This document shows, piece after piece, positions 1-9,509 of a DNA stretch of 64,000 bases. Source of the DNA: an uncultured Alistipes sp. (GTDB lineage: Bacteria > Bacteroidota > Bacteroidia > Bacteroidales > Rikenellaceae). The notes below the pieces were generated by a model. It saw only the letters and a list, made by a program, of their open reading frames with translations, made no database searches and was not told the DNA's origin. Every line of letters starts with the position of its first letter. The stretch's first letter is position 1. Both the position numbers and the translations under genes were made by a program. The stretch is from assembly GCF_963931675.1 (NCBI RefSeq), contig NZ_OZ007039.1, positions 335,501 through 399,500 on the forward strand. The letters are read 5' to 3'.

Positions 1-17
1 GTTAGGCAAATTATTCG

Positions 18-25
18 TAACTTTG
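18..25 (+). promoter_or_regulatory. Promoter -7 box of murB
   Basis: TAACTTTG fits the Bacteroidetes -7 consensus TAnnTTTG. The -33 element would lie at or before the window edge. Only six bases separate the box from the murB ATG at 32, so the transcript may start at or next to the start codon. Confidence 0.6.
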
Positions 26-31
26 CGCATC

Positions 32-1039
32 ATGATCCGAGAATTTCACCAAATCAGCCTGCGCGACCGCAACAGTTTCGGCGTAGAGCAGCGGGCGGAG
101 CGCCTCATCGAGTTCGAAAACGCCGATGACCTGCGCGAAATATTCTCCGCAGGAGTCCCCCCGCGCTGGATGGTCCTCTCCGGAGGCAACAACATCCTCT
201 TTACGCAGGACTACGACGGTTTGCTCCTCACGCCCGTTGCGCGACAGATCACGACCCTCGAAGAGCGCGGCACGACACTCCGCGTGCGGGCCGAAGCCGG
301 GGTCGAGTGGGACGACCTCGTGGAGTGGGCCGTCGAACGCGGCCTCTGGGGGCTGGAAAACCTCTCGCTCATCCCCGGGAAGGCCGGCGCCGCCCCCGTG
401 CAGAATATCGGAGCCTACGGGGCCGAAGCCGCCGATACGATCCGCCGCGTGGAGATGTTCTGCGTCGAAACCGCGACGATGCTCACGCTCGACGCCGCAC
501 ACTGCGGATTCGGATACCGCGAAAGCGTCTTCAAACACGCCCTCAAGGGGCGCGTCATCATCACCGCCGTAGAACTCGAACTCTCCCGCACGCCTCGGCC
601 CCGGCTCGGGTACGGCGACGTCGAACGCGAGGTCGAGGCCCGCGGCGGCGCCACGCTGCGCAACATCCGCGAGGCGGTGTGCGCCATCCGCCGCTCGAAA
701 CTCCCCGACCCCGCCGTGCTGGGCAACGCCGGGAGTTTCTTCAAGAATCCCGTCGTGGAGGCCCCGGTGGCCGAGGCCCTGCTGGCCGAATACCCCGACA
801 TGCCCCACTACCCCGCCCCCGAGGGTCGCGTGAAACTGGCCGCGGGGTGGCTCATCGACCGCGCCGGGATGAAAGGACACCGCGAAGGGAATGTCGGCGT
901 ACACGACCGCCAGGCCCTGGTGCTGGTGAACCACGGCGGAGCTACGGGCGGCGAGGTCCTCGCCTTCGCCCGCAAGGTCCGGCAGCGCGTCCGCGACAGG
1001 TTCGGCATAGAAATCGACACCGAGGTCAACCTCTTATAA
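32..1039 (+). CDS. murB: UDP-N-acetylmuramate dehydrogenase MurB
   Basis: FAD-dependent reductase that converts UDP-GlcNAc-enolpyruvate to UDP-MurNAc with NADPH in cytoplasmic peptidoglycan precursor synthesis. The 335-residue protein has the FAD-binding pattern LSGGNNILF near residue 50, the NIGAYGAEA segment near 130, GFGYRESVFK near 160 and the C-terminal AGWLIDRAGMKG motif, and its length is usual for the long (E. coli-like) MurB type. The ATG at 32 is preferred over an in-frame TTG at 23, which lies inside the -7 box. tilS follows after 8 bp and holA after that, so the three are probably co-transcribed. Confidence 0.95.
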   Translation: MIREFHQISLRDRNSFGVEQRAERLIEFENADDLREIFSAGVPPRWMVLSGGNNILFTQDYDGLLLTPVARQITTLEERGTTLRVRAEAGVEWDDLVEWAVERGLWGLENLSLIPGKAGAAPVQNIGAYGAEAADTIRRVEMFCVETATMLTLDAAHCGFGYRESVFKHALKGRVIITAVELELSRTPRPRLGYGDVEREVEARGGATLRNIREAVCAIRRSKLPDPAVLGNAGSFFKNPVVEAPVAEALLAEYPDMPHYPAPEGRVKLAAGWLIDRAGMKGHREGNVGVHDRQALVLVNHGGATGGEVLAFARKVRQRVRDRFGIEIDTEVNLL

Positions 1040-1047
1040 GCGAAACG

Positions 1048-2391
1048 ATGACACTGATCGAAGCCTTTCAACGCTACATCGACGAAAACAACCTCGTGAC
1101 GCACGACGACCGCATTCTGCTGACCGTTTCGGGCGGCGTGGACTCGATGGTCATGCTCTCGCTCTTCGTCCGCTGCGGGTACGCGGTGGGCGTTGCCCAC
1201 TGCAACTTCCAGCTCCGGGGCGCCGAAAGCGACGAGGACGAAGTGCTCGTCGAGGAGGAGGCCGCACGCTACGGCGTGCCGTTCTACAACCGCCGCTTCG
1301 AGACCGCGGCCGAGATGGAGCGCACCGGCGAGTCGATGGAGATGGCCGCCCGGAGGCTGCGCTACGCCTGGTTCGACGAGTTGAGCCGCGCCGAGGGGTA
1401 CACCGCCGTGGCTATCGCCCACCATGCCGACGACTCGATCGAGACCTTCTTCATCAACCTGCTGCGCGGAACCGGGCTGCGCGGCCTGACGGGCATCTCC
1501 ACCCAGGTGGGGAAGATCATCCGGCCGCTGTTGTTCGCTTCGCGCCGCGAGATCCTCGAATACGCCGCCGCGAACCACATCCCCTACCGCGAGGATTCGT
1601 CGAACCGCTCGACCAAATACCTGCGCAACAAGATCCGCCTGGGGCTGATTCCGCGCATCCGCGAGATCAACCCCAAGTTCACGAGCCTGATGTGCCGCAA
1701 CCTCGCGCGGCTGACCGACGCCCAGCTCTTCATCAACCACGGCATCGAGCGCATCCGCGACCTTGCGGTGACCTCCGCGGAGGGGATCGACACGATCCAT
1801 CTCGACCGCATCGACCCGGCCTTCCCGCAGGAGTTCGTGATCTACGAGCTCCTCAGTTCGGCCTACGGATTCAAGGGCGACGTGATCGACGCCCTGTGCC
1901 GCGCCCTCGGGCAGGGAGCCTCCGGACGCCGCTTCTATGCCCGTGACCACGTGGCGGTGACCGACCGCGGAAGGATCCTCGTGGCGCCCATCGCCCCGGA
2001 TGACGAATGCGTCGTGACCGTGGAGAAGGGCGCCCCGCGCAGCTACTGCGGAAATGCGGTCCTCTACTACGAATACTGCGACATCGACACGATCAAGAAT
2101 TTCGGCGTCCCGGAGCAGATCGCCCAGGTCGATGCCGACCGCCTGCAGTTCCCGCTGACGCTGCGCCGCTGGAGGGAGGGCGACTGGTTCATCCCCTTCG
2201 GCATGACCGGCCGCAAGAAGGTCAGCGACTTCCTGATCGACGCCAAGGTCTCGCTGCCCGAAAAACAGCGGCAGTTCGTGCTGTTGTCGGGCGACGACAT
2301 CGTCTGGCTCGTCGGCCGGAGGATCGACGACCGCTACCGCCTGACCTCCGGGACCGAAAACGTGTTGCGAATCACCAAAGAGATCGTCTGA
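1048..2391 (+). CDS. tilS: tRNA(Ile)-lysidine synthase TilS
   Basis: ATP-dependent enzyme that converts C34 of tRNA-Ile(CAU) to lysidine so the tRNA reads AUA. The PP-loop SGGVDS lies at residues 28-33, followed by the conserved VAHCNFQLRG and AIAHHADDSIETFFINLLRG segments. The C-terminal substrate-binding region includes RRWREGDWFIPFGM and a GRKKVSDFLID segment. It has 447 residues, typical of the long Bacteroidetes form. The ATG at 1048 was chosen because the longer open frame upstream is murB read out of frame. It sits 8 bp after murB and 1 bp before holA. Confidence 0.95.
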   Translation: MTLIEAFQRYIDENNLVTHDDRILLTVSGGVDSMVMLSLFVRCGYAVGVAHCNFQLRGAESDEDEVLVEEEAARYGVPFYNRRFETAAEMERTGESMEMAARRLRYAWFDELSRAEGYTAVAIAHHADDSIETFFINLLRGTGLRGLTGISTQVGKIIRPLLFASRREILEYAAANHIPYREDSSNRSTKYLRNKIRLGLIPRIREINPKFTSLMCRNLARLTDAQLFINHGIERIRDLAVTSAEGIDTIHLDRIDPAFPQEFVIYELLSSAYGFKGDVIDALCRALGQGASGRRFYARDHVAVTDRGRILVAPIAPDDECVVTVEKGAPRSYCGNAVLYYEYCDIDTIKNFGVPEQIAQVDADRLQFPLTLRRWREGDWFIPFGMTGRKKVSDFLIDAKVSLPEKQRQFVLLSGDDIVWLVGRRIDDRYRLTSGTENVLRITKEIV

Positions 2392-2392
2392 C

Positions 2393-3463
2393 ATGGCCAA
2401 AGGCACGTTGAAATTCAAGGACTCGGTCGCCGAGTACGAACGGCTCACGGGCGAAATCGCTGCCCGCAGGTTCGCCGGCATCTACCTGCTCATGGGCGAG
2501 GAGGGGTACTTCATCGACGCTGTGGCCGAACAGCTCGCCGCGTCGATCCTCGACGAGGCCGCCCGGGCCTTCAACCAGATCACCGTCTACGGCCGCGACT
2601 CGGACGCCGGGCAGGTCGTGAACCTCTGCCGCCAGATGCCCATGATGGGCCGGTACCAGGTGGTCATCGTCAAGGAGGCCCAGCATCTCAGGAACCTCGA
2701 CAAACTCTCGCTCTACACGCAGAAACCCTCCCCCACGACGATCCTCGTCATCTGCCACAAGGAGAAGAATGTCGACAAGCGTTCGGCCCTCTACAAGGGG
2801 TGTGCGGCCAACGGCGCGGTCCTCGAATCGGTGCGGCCGCGCGACTACGAGATCGCGGCGTGGTTGCAGCAGTTCATCCGCCGCCGCGGGCTGGAGATCG
2901 ACCCCAAGGCGCTCGCGATGCTTACCGACCACCTCGGGACCGACATCTCGAAGATCGCCAACGAACTGCAGAAACTCACCGTCTCGCTGCCCGAAGGCAC
3001 GCGGCGCATCACCGACCGCGACATCGAGGCCAATATCGGCATCTCGAAGGATTTCAACAACTTCGAGCTCTGCAAGGCGGTCGTCACGCGCGACATGGCG
3101 CGGGCCCTGATGATCGCCGACCACTTCGCCCGCAACCCGAAGGACAATCCGCTGCTGGTGACCGTCATGGCCCTGTTCAACCAGTTCCGGGACCTGTTCG
3201 TCGTGAACTACCTGCGCTGGCTCGCGCGGCGCCGGAACCAGCCCTTTCCGCCGGACCAGGAGCTGATGCGCATCCTGCGCAAGAGCAACACCTTCATCCT
3301 CGGGGAGATCAAGCAGAACGCCGCACTGTGGGACAACCGCAAGGTCTTTCAGGTGCTGGGGCTGCTGCGCGAATACGACGCCAAGAGCAAGGGAATGGGT
3401 TCGGGCGGCGCCTCGGACGGCGAGCTGCTGCGCGAGCTGCTGTTGAAAATCTTCCTGCTGTGA
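2393..3463 (+). CDS. holA: DNA polymerase III subunit delta HolA
   Basis: Clamp-loader delta subunit, which opens the beta sliding clamp at primer-template junctions. The 356-residue product has the family layout: an N-terminal domain with FAGIYLLMGEEGYFIDAV, a middle region with GTDISKIANELQKLTV, and a helical C-terminal domain with ALMIADHFARNPKDNPL. The ATG begins 1 bp after the tilS stop. The TGA stop overlaps the GTG start of the next gene (GTGA), which suggests translational coupling. Confidence 0.92.
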   Translation: MAKGTLKFKDSVAEYERLTGEIAARRFAGIYLLMGEEGYFIDAVAEQLAASILDEAARAFNQITVYGRDSDAGQVVNLCRQMPMMGRYQVVIVKEAQHLRNLDKLSLYTQKPSPTTILVICHKEKNVDKRSALYKGCAANGAVLESVRPRDYEIAAWLQQFIRRRGLEIDPKALAMLTDHLGTDISKIANELQKLTVSLPEGTRRITDRDIEANIGISKDFNNFELCKAVVTRDMARALMIADHFARNPKDNPLLVTVMALFNQFRDLFVVNYLRWLARRRNQPFPPDQELMRILRKSNTFILGEIKQNAALWDNRKVFQVLGLLREYDAKSKGMGSGGASDGELLRELLLKIFLL

Positions 3464-4248
3464 CGGACCTCTACCTCTACCAGACGGTACATGTGGCCCG
3501 CGGCCGGGCCCTTCACGTCGCGGAGCACGCCGCGGTGCTCGACGCCGCGTCGCGCGAGTGGTTCGGACGCCCCTACACCCCCTCGCCCGGGGCGCTGCGC
3601 ACCCGGATCGAACTCGTGGCCGAAACGGAGCACTATCCGACCGCCGTATCGGGATTCGTCCGCATCGAACTGCGGCCCGACGGCGAAGAGCGGCTCCTGC
3701 CCGCCGGCATATCGCTCTACGACGGCTATGCCTACCGGAGCGTGCAGCCCGCAGCCGTGACGGTACATTACGAAAATCCCTTCACCTCCGCTCCGACCTC
3801 GGTTCGGGAGGCTGCGGCGGCCTGGGCCCGCCGGGTCGCAGAACGGGCCGGAGCCGAGGTGGCCATACGCTGCGACGCCGCGGGGATTTTCCACGAGGCC
3901 GAGGATGCCCCGCTCTTCGCCATCGTGGGGCGCACGGTGCTGGCGGCACCGGGACCCGAAAGTGTCGAGCGGGCCATCACCCGGCGGGCCGTGCAGGCCG
4001 CCGGGCTGGAGTACCGCGAAGAGCCGTTCGGGATCGGAGAGCTCCGGGGGGCGCCCGCCGCAGGCGCGGCCCGCGGCGGGCTGTTCAACGGAACGGCGGA
4101 TCATGAAGGTCTCTTTGCGGGGGTGGGAAACTGTCGGATCGACGAACTCTTCTTCACCGACCACCGGGGCATCACGTCGCTGTCGCACTGCAACGGATTG
4201 CCGTTGATGACCTTCCTGGCCGAGCGGATCGCCCAAGCGCCCCTTTAA
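3460..4248 (+). CDS. Aminotransferase class IV-like protein lacking lysine
   Basis: The 262-residue protein resembles the PLP fold-type IV family (branched-chain aminotransferase, aminodeoxychorismate lyase). Recognisable parts are DAAGIFHEAEDAPLFAIVGR (the G.v.E...NiF region), VERAITRRAVQAAGLEY, and the DELFFTDHRGI segment near the C-terminus. The GTG start at 3460 overlaps the holA stop and is the only sensible start, because the upstream open frame is holA out of frame. The protein contains no lysine at all, so the residue that normally forms the PLP Schiff base is missing. It may be a non-catalytic or divergent member. Its TAA stop lies inside a perfect hairpin (4240-4256). Confidence 0.65.
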   Translation: MTDLYLYQTVHVARGRALHVAEHAAVLDAASREWFGRPYTPSPGALRTRIELVAETEHYPTAVSGFVRIELRPDGEERLLPAGISLYDGYAYRSVQPAAVTVHYENPFTSAPTSVREAAAAWARRVAERAGAEVAIRCDAAGIFHEAEDAPLFAIVGRTVLAAPGPESVERAITRRAVQAAGLEYREEPFGIGELRGAPAAGAARGGLFNGTADHEGLFAGVGNCRIDELFFTDHRGITSLSHCNGLPLMTFLAERIAQAPL

Positions 4249-5015
4249 GAAAGGGGTTCTGTGGGCGGAGGAACCTTTGAAGGGTTTCCGGTCCGGTTCT
4301 GCGCCTCGACGATCCTGGATTTCCGCTCAAGGCGGAAATGACCGGTCTAAGAGACCGGTTTAAGAAACCGGTTTTAGAGGCGGAGGGATGTTGAAAGGTT
4401 CGGAAGCAAATCACCGCTTCCGACTGTCGAAACGCGGAACCCTTTTTCATATTCATAAGGAGGATTGGGCGTTGGTGGCCCCGGCTTGATGAAAAAACCG
4501 AAAAGAAAGATGCGGACTAAAAATGCAAGCGCCGGGGACGGTTTGCTCGCAAACCCGCGAATAGTCGCCCGGCGCCAATGTTAGGCCGCGTCTTTCCGGT
4601 TTTTTCATCCGCCGGTCGGTTTTTGCGGCGCTTTTTGCCGACCCAAAAAGCGCCCGGCTAAGAGCCGGGCCCTATGGGCGGAGGAATGCCGAAAGGTTCG
4701 GATCCGGTTCCACGCCTCGACGATCCTGGAGTCCCGCTTTCGCGGGAATGACGGTGAGGATGTCATACCCCGCACACTCTCCGTCATTCCCCGTCAAGCG
4801 GGGAATGACCCCTTTAAGAAAGGGGTTTTGTGGGCTGCTGAGCCTTACAAGGTTTCCGAAGCCTTTACCCGCATACGACCGACTGTCGGGAGCGGTGACT
4901 TGCTCCCGCCAGTTCAAGGCGCCGGTTTTAGAGGGAAAGGAGCGTTTTTCCAAAAAAATAGAAACCGGATGCTTCCCGAACATCCTATCTTGCGGGTAAA
5001 CCAATCCCGCAGACC
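4240..5015. repeat. Intergenic mosaic of hairpin repeats
   Basis: About 770 bp without a confident gene, built from short palindromes and conserved linkers. Hairpins with a perfect stem and AAG triloop lie at 4240-4256, 4342-4358, 4354-4371 (sharing an arm with the previous one), 4652-4670 and 4809-4825. Other palindromes have TCAAG or TTTC loops (for example 4321-4340 and 4732-4750). Linkers such as CGCCTCGACGATCCTGGA recur. The same segments appear, partly inverted, at 49.02-49.35 kb and in part at 42.17-42.37 kb. Confidence 0.7.
4491..4606 (+). ncRNA. Candidate structured RNA (or 51-codon minus-strand ORF)
   Basis: Nested complementary segments: an outer stem pairing about 4491-4515 with 4586-4606, an inner stem 4528-4536 with 4568-4576 (GCGCCGGG/CCCGGCGC), and an apical hairpin GGTTTG-CTCG-CAAACC at 4540-4555. 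The order fits one folded transcript of about 115 nt. I do not recognise it as 6S, SRP, tmRNA or RNase P RNA. On the minus strand the same segment begins an open frame of about 51 codons from an ATG at 4607, so a small protein is an alternative reading. Confidence 0.3.
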
Positions 5016-5630
5016 ATGAAAAAATACCTTATCCTCTACGCCGTGCTCGTCACGGCCGCACTTATCTTCGCCCTGCGCCACTACCGCGGCGAAAACCAAC
5101 GTCTCACCCAGAATCAGGAGGCCCTGGCCGCAGACCTCACCCACTATCGCACCCGGGCCGGAGAAGAGGCCGCCTCGGCCCAGGTCCTGCGGCTGCGCTG
5201 CGCGGAGTTCGAACGCCTCCGGGCCGAAGATGCCGCGGAGATCCGCCGCCTCGGCATCCGCCTCCGCCGCCTCGAAGCCACGGCCCGGCTCGCTTCCACC
5301 ACGCAAACCCGCTTCCAGGCCCCGCTGAAAGACACCATTGCCGTGCGCCGCGACACTTCCGGAATACTCGATCCGACCGGCAGCCCGCAGTTCGACACGC
5401 TGAAAACCTTCCGCTGGCACGACCCCTGGATCCGCATCGAAGGGAGCATCGCCCGGGACTCGGTCCGCTGCCGCGTGAGCAGCGTCGACACACTCCGGCA
5501 GGTCATCCACCGCATTCCCCGGCGCTTCCTCTTCATCCGCTGGGGAACCAAGGCCCTGCGGCAGGAGATCGTCTCCTCGAACCCCCATACCCGGATCGTC
5601 TACGCCGAATACATCCGGATCGAACGCTGA
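5016..5630 (+). CDS. Membrane-anchored coiled-coil protein, DUF6549-like
   Basis: The 204-residue protein has one N-terminal transmembrane segment (about residues 4-20, YLILYAVLVTAALIFAL). A long charged heptad-rich stretch follows (about 25-95), rich in Arg, Glu and Leu and typical of a coiled coil. The C-terminal part is beta-rich with DTLKTFRWHDPWIRIEGSI and ends RIER. It resembles small Bacteroidetes proteins that I associate with DUF6549, but that family assignment is from memory. It stands alone between the repeat gap and the exonuclease-type gene. Function unknown. Confidence 0.6.
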   Translation: MKKYLILYAVLVTAALIFALRHYRGENQRLTQNQEALAADLTHYRTRAGEEAASAQVLRLRCAEFERLRAEDAAEIRRLGIRLRRLEATARLASTTQTRFQAPLKDTIAVRRDTSGILDPTGSPQFDTLKTFRWHDPWIRIEGSIARDSVRCRVSSVDTLRQVIHRIPRRFLFIRWGTKALRQEIVSSNPHTRIVYAEYIRIER

Positions 5631-5656
5631 ACGGCCCGGGTCCCCGCCGGAAAAGA

Positions 5657-5687
5657 TTGCACATCCGGAAACTTATGCGTAATTTTG
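5657..5687 (+). promoter_or_regulatory. Promoter of the endonuclease/phosphatase gene
   Basis: TTG at 5657-5659 and TAATTTTG at 5680-5687, spaced 20 bp, match the Bacteroidetes sigma factor consensus. The coding start is at 5722. Confidence 0.7.
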
Positions 5688-5721
5688 CCCGGAGAAAACC
5701 ACAATCCATCCAACTGCTGCC

Positions 5722-6570
5722 ATGACAACCGAATCTTCCAGGCTGCTCCGCGCGGGATTTCTGCTGACAGCCGCCCTGCTGTTCTCCGCAGCCACCGCCG
5801 CACCCCGCGGCAACGCCCCGAAAAAGCCACTCGCCCCGAAAGCCGAAGGGATCACCCGGCTGGTCACCTACAACGTCGGGGTCTTCAACAAATACATCGC
5901 GGACGACTATCCGCTCATCACGGCCATGATGCAGGAGATCGACGCCGATGCCGTCTGCATGAACGAACTCGACAGCTGTACCAACCGCACGGGCCGGGTC
6001 TTCCAGCTCGGACACATCGCCGAACTCCTCGGCGGCTGGGACGTCAACTACGGCGCCGCCATGACTTTCGACGGCGGCAAGTACGGCGTGGGAATCGTCA
6101 GCCGCGAGAAAGCCCTCCGGACCTTCTCCGTCGTACTGGAAAAGGGCGCCGGAGCCGAACCGCGCGCGCTCGTCGTCTCGGAGTTCGAGCGCTTCGTGCT
6201 CGCCACGGCGCACCTTGACCACGTCTCCGCCGAACAGCAGGCCATCCAGGCCGCCACGATCAACCGCATCATGCAGGAACGCTACGGAAAATCGACGAAG
6301 CCCGTCTTCCTCGGCGGCGACATGAACGCCACGCCCGACTCCGAGACGCTGCGGATACTGCGCCGCGCCTGGAAGGTACTGACACCCGCCGATCCCACCT
6401 ATCCGTCCAACGATCCGCGCAGGTGCATCGACTACATCTTCCAACTCGACAACGGCGCCAGGTGCGGGATCGTGCAGGCCCGGGTCCTCGACCGCTTCGA
6501 GGCGGGCGACGTGAAGAAGGCGTCGGATCACCTGCCCGTGGTGCTGGACATCCGCCTCGACGGGGAGTAA
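5722..6570 (+). CDS. Secreted endonuclease/exonuclease/phosphatase family protein
   Basis: Metal-dependent phosphodiesterase fold (DNase I/exonuclease III/inositol phosphatase superfamily), 282 residues. An N-terminal signal peptide (LLRAGFLLTAALLFSAATAA) precedes the catalytic domain. Superfamily motifs are LVTYNVGVFN near residue 50, MNELDSCT near 79 (metal-binding Glu), TAHLDHV near 162, GGDMNATPDSE near 200 and the C-terminal SDHLPVV. The substrate cannot be told from sequence; the fold covers nucleic acids, phosphoinositides and sphingomyelin. It has its own promoter and is monocistronic. Confidence 0.85.
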   Translation: MTTESSRLLRAGFLLTAALLFSAATAAPRGNAPKKPLAPKAEGITRLVTYNVGVFNKYIADDYPLITAMMQEIDADAVCMNELDSCTNRTGRVFQLGHIAELLGGWDVNYGAAMTFDGGKYGVGIVSREKALRTFSVVLEKGAGAEPRALVVSEFERFVLATAHLDHVSAEQQAIQAATINRIMQERYGKSTKPVFLGGDMNATPDSETLRILRRAWKVLTPADPTYPSNDPRRCIDYIFQLDNGARCGIVQARVLDRFEAGDVKKASDHLPVVLDIRLDGE

Positions 6571-6805
6571 CCGGCGGCCGGAGGTCCCGGACTTCCGCTT
6601 CGGAAAAACGCCGCCCGGCCACGCCGGAAGGATGCCGTCGGCCACACGGAAGAGACACCCTCCTCCGTGCCGGAAGATGCAGCCCGCAGCACGGGAGAGT
6701 GCCCCGCCGAAAGATGCTACCCGCCCATGGGAGAGTCACAATACGCCGTACAGCCCCTCCGGACGAATAATCGCCGGAAAACGTGCGGGGTTTGCGTTTT
6801 TTTTC
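6571..6805. repeat. Gap with three degenerate 38-46 bp repeats
   Basis: No gene seen. Three imperfect copies begin at about 6623, 6669 and 6706, each starting GCCGGAAGGATGC, GCCGGAAGATGC or GCCGAAAGATGC and ending near GGAAGAG or GGGAGAGT. Confidence 0.4.
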
Positions 6806-6813
6806 TACCTTTG
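6806..6813 (+). promoter_or_regulatory. Promoter -7 box of coaD
   Basis: TACCTTTG matches TAnnTTTG. No good TTG is seen 19-20 bp upstream. The coaD ATG follows after six bases, as at murB. Confidence 0.6.
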
Positions 6814-6819
6814 CCGAAT

Positions 6820-7290
6820 ATGGAGCGCACTGCAATATTCCCGGGGTCGTTCGACCCCTTCACCCGCGGACACGCCGCCCTGGTCGAGGAGGCCCTGAAC
6901 CTCTTCGACCGTGTGATAATCGGCATCGGCAACAACACGGCCAAATGCGGACTGCTGACCGTCGAAAACCGCAAACGGCTCATCGACGACATCTTCCGCG
7001 ACGAGCCCCGGGTCGAGGCCCGGATCTACACCGGACTCACGGGCGAATTCGCCGAAGAGGTCGGAGCCTGCGCCATCATCCGCGGCGTGCGCAATACCAC
7101 CGACTTCGAGTACGAACGCACCATGGAGGCCACCAACCACCGGATCTATCCCGCATTGACCACCGTGATGCTCTTCACCCCGGCCCCCGTGGCCGACATC
7201 TCCTCGTCGACGGTCCGCGAGGTGCTCTCCTTCGGGCGCAACGTCGAAGAGTTCCTGCCCCAAGGAATCGACATAAACCAATACCTCTAA
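6820..7290 (+). CDS. coaD: Phosphopantetheine adenylyltransferase CoaD
   Basis: Catalyses ATP + 4'-phosphopantetheine to dephospho-CoA, the penultimate step of coenzyme A synthesis, in the cytoplasm. The 156-residue product has the nucleotidyltransferase signature FPGSFDPFTRGH at residues 7-18, AIIRGVRNTTDFEYE near 85 and ADISSSTVRE near 125, with normal length. The ATG at 6820 gives the standard family N-terminus. The open frame continues upstream through the promoter and non-coding repeats and should be disregarded. lpxD follows after 10 bp. Confidence 0.95.
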   Translation: MERTAIFPGSFDPFTRGHAALVEEALNLFDRVIIGIGNNTAKCGLLTVENRKRLIDDIFRDEPRVEARIYTGLTGEFAEEVGACAIIRGVRNTTDFEYERTMEATNHRIYPALTTVMLFTPAPVADISSSTVREVLSFGRNVEEFLPQGIDINQYL

Positions 7291-7300
7291 ACGAACGACT

Positions 7301-8335
<1,035 letters not shown>

Positions 8336-8341
8336 GAGACC

Positions 8342-9397
8342 ATGAAAAAATTCTTCATCTTTGCAGCCTCCGCCGCCCTGCTGTGGAGCTGCAGCCCCAA
8401 GAACCAGTATGTCATCGAGGGGCAGATCGAGGGTGCGAACCCCACGGTCTACCTCTTCACCCAGGAGAACAACCTGCTGGATTCGGCAGCCGTGAAGGAC
8501 GGCTCGTTCCAGATCAAGGGCATTGCCGAGGAGCCGCAGGTCGCCGTCCTGCGGGATGCCCGGGAGGAGAGTGCGACGTTCGTCGCCATGCTGCTTCTTG
8601 AGCCCGGCACGATCACCGTCAGCGATGACCCCGACAGCCCCTTCCGCAAGCGCGTGAGCGGAACCCCGGCCAATGATGCCAGCACCGCCTATGGCGATGC
8701 CGGGAACAAACTCGTCCAGGAGTACCGCGACAGCGCCACTACCGAGGAGCGCCGCACAGCCATCGAGGAGGAGTACGATGTCCTGACCCGCCAGACTGTC
8801 GACCAGAACCGCGACAATATCTTCGGCGCCCTGCTGCTGGCCCAGCAACTGGGATTCGACCTCTCGGGACAGGAACTGCTGGATGAAATTGCCAAATTCT
8901 CGCCCGAGATGCAGCAGAACCAGCTCCTCGTCGACCTCAAGGAGCGCGCCGAGGCCAAAATGAAAACCGATATCGGCCAACCCTACATCGACGTCGTACA
9001 GCCCGATGCCGACGGCAACGAGGTGTCGTTGAAATCGGTGGTCGAGAACCCGGCAAACAAGTACGTGCTGCTTGATTTCTGGGCTTCGTGGTGCGGTCCC
9101 TGCATGGGCGAGGTCCCCCACCTGAAAAAGACCTACGACGAATTCCACAAGAAGGGATTCGAGATCTTCGGCGTCACCTTCGACGACAACCGCGAAGACT
9201 GGCTCGATGCCGTCAAGGAGAACAAGATGAACTGGGTGCACGTCGGCCTGCTGAACGGATTCGACAACCAGGCCGCCAAGGATTATGCCGTCAATGCGAT
9301 TCCGTCGAACTTCCTGATCGACAGCGAGGGCAAGATCGTCGCCAAGAACCTGCGCGGCGAGGCCCTTTACGAGAAGATCGCCGAGCTGCTCCAGTAA
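8342..9397 (+). CDS. DUF4369-thioredoxin lipoprotein (TlpA/ResA-like)
   Basis: A 351-residue envelope disulfide oxidoreductase-like protein. A lipoprotein signal peptide ends at Cys17 (AALLWSC). Residues about 22-110 resemble the DUF4369 beta domain found in Bacteroidetes thioredoxin lipoproteins (YVIEGQIEGANPTVYLFTQE). A helical linker follows, then a thioredoxin domain from about 215 with the active site WCGPC in DFWASWCGPCMGEVP and the cis-Pro region NAIPSNFLID. It begins 6 bp after lpxD and ends before a strong terminator, so it probably closes the coaD-lpxD operon. The redox partner is unknown. Confidence 0.88.
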   Translation: MKKFFIFAASAALLWSCSPKNQYVIEGQIEGANPTVYLFTQENNLLDSAAVKDGSFQIKGIAEEPQVAVLRDAREESATFVAMLLLEPGTITVSDDPDSPFRKRVSGTPANDASTAYGDAGNKLVQEYRDSATTEERRTAIEEEYDVLTRQTVDQNRDNIFGALLLAQQLGFDLSGQELLDEIAKFSPEMQQNQLLVDLKERAEAKMKTDIGQPYIDVVQPDADGNEVSLKSVVENPANKYVLLDFWASWCGPCMGEVPHLKKTYDEFHKKGFEIFGVTFDDNREDWLDAVKENKMNWVHVGLLNGFDNQAAKDYAVNAIPSNFLIDSEGKIVAKNLRGEALYEKIAELLQ

Positions 9398-9420
9398 TCC
9401 GCATCCGGCAATCGGTCCGA

Positions 9421-9456
9421 GGCCCCTCCCTTCCGTCCGGCGGAGGAGGGGCCTTT
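9421..9456 (+). terminator. Terminator after the thioredoxin lipoprotein gene
   Basis: GGCCCCTCC (9421-9429) pairs with GGAGGGGCC (9445-9453), followed by TTT. It lies between this gene and ruvC. Confidence 0.75.
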
Positions 9457-9509
9457 GTTCCGGGTCCGGGCCGCAAAATCCCGTTTTCCGCAAAACCATT
9501 GCAAAGGGC

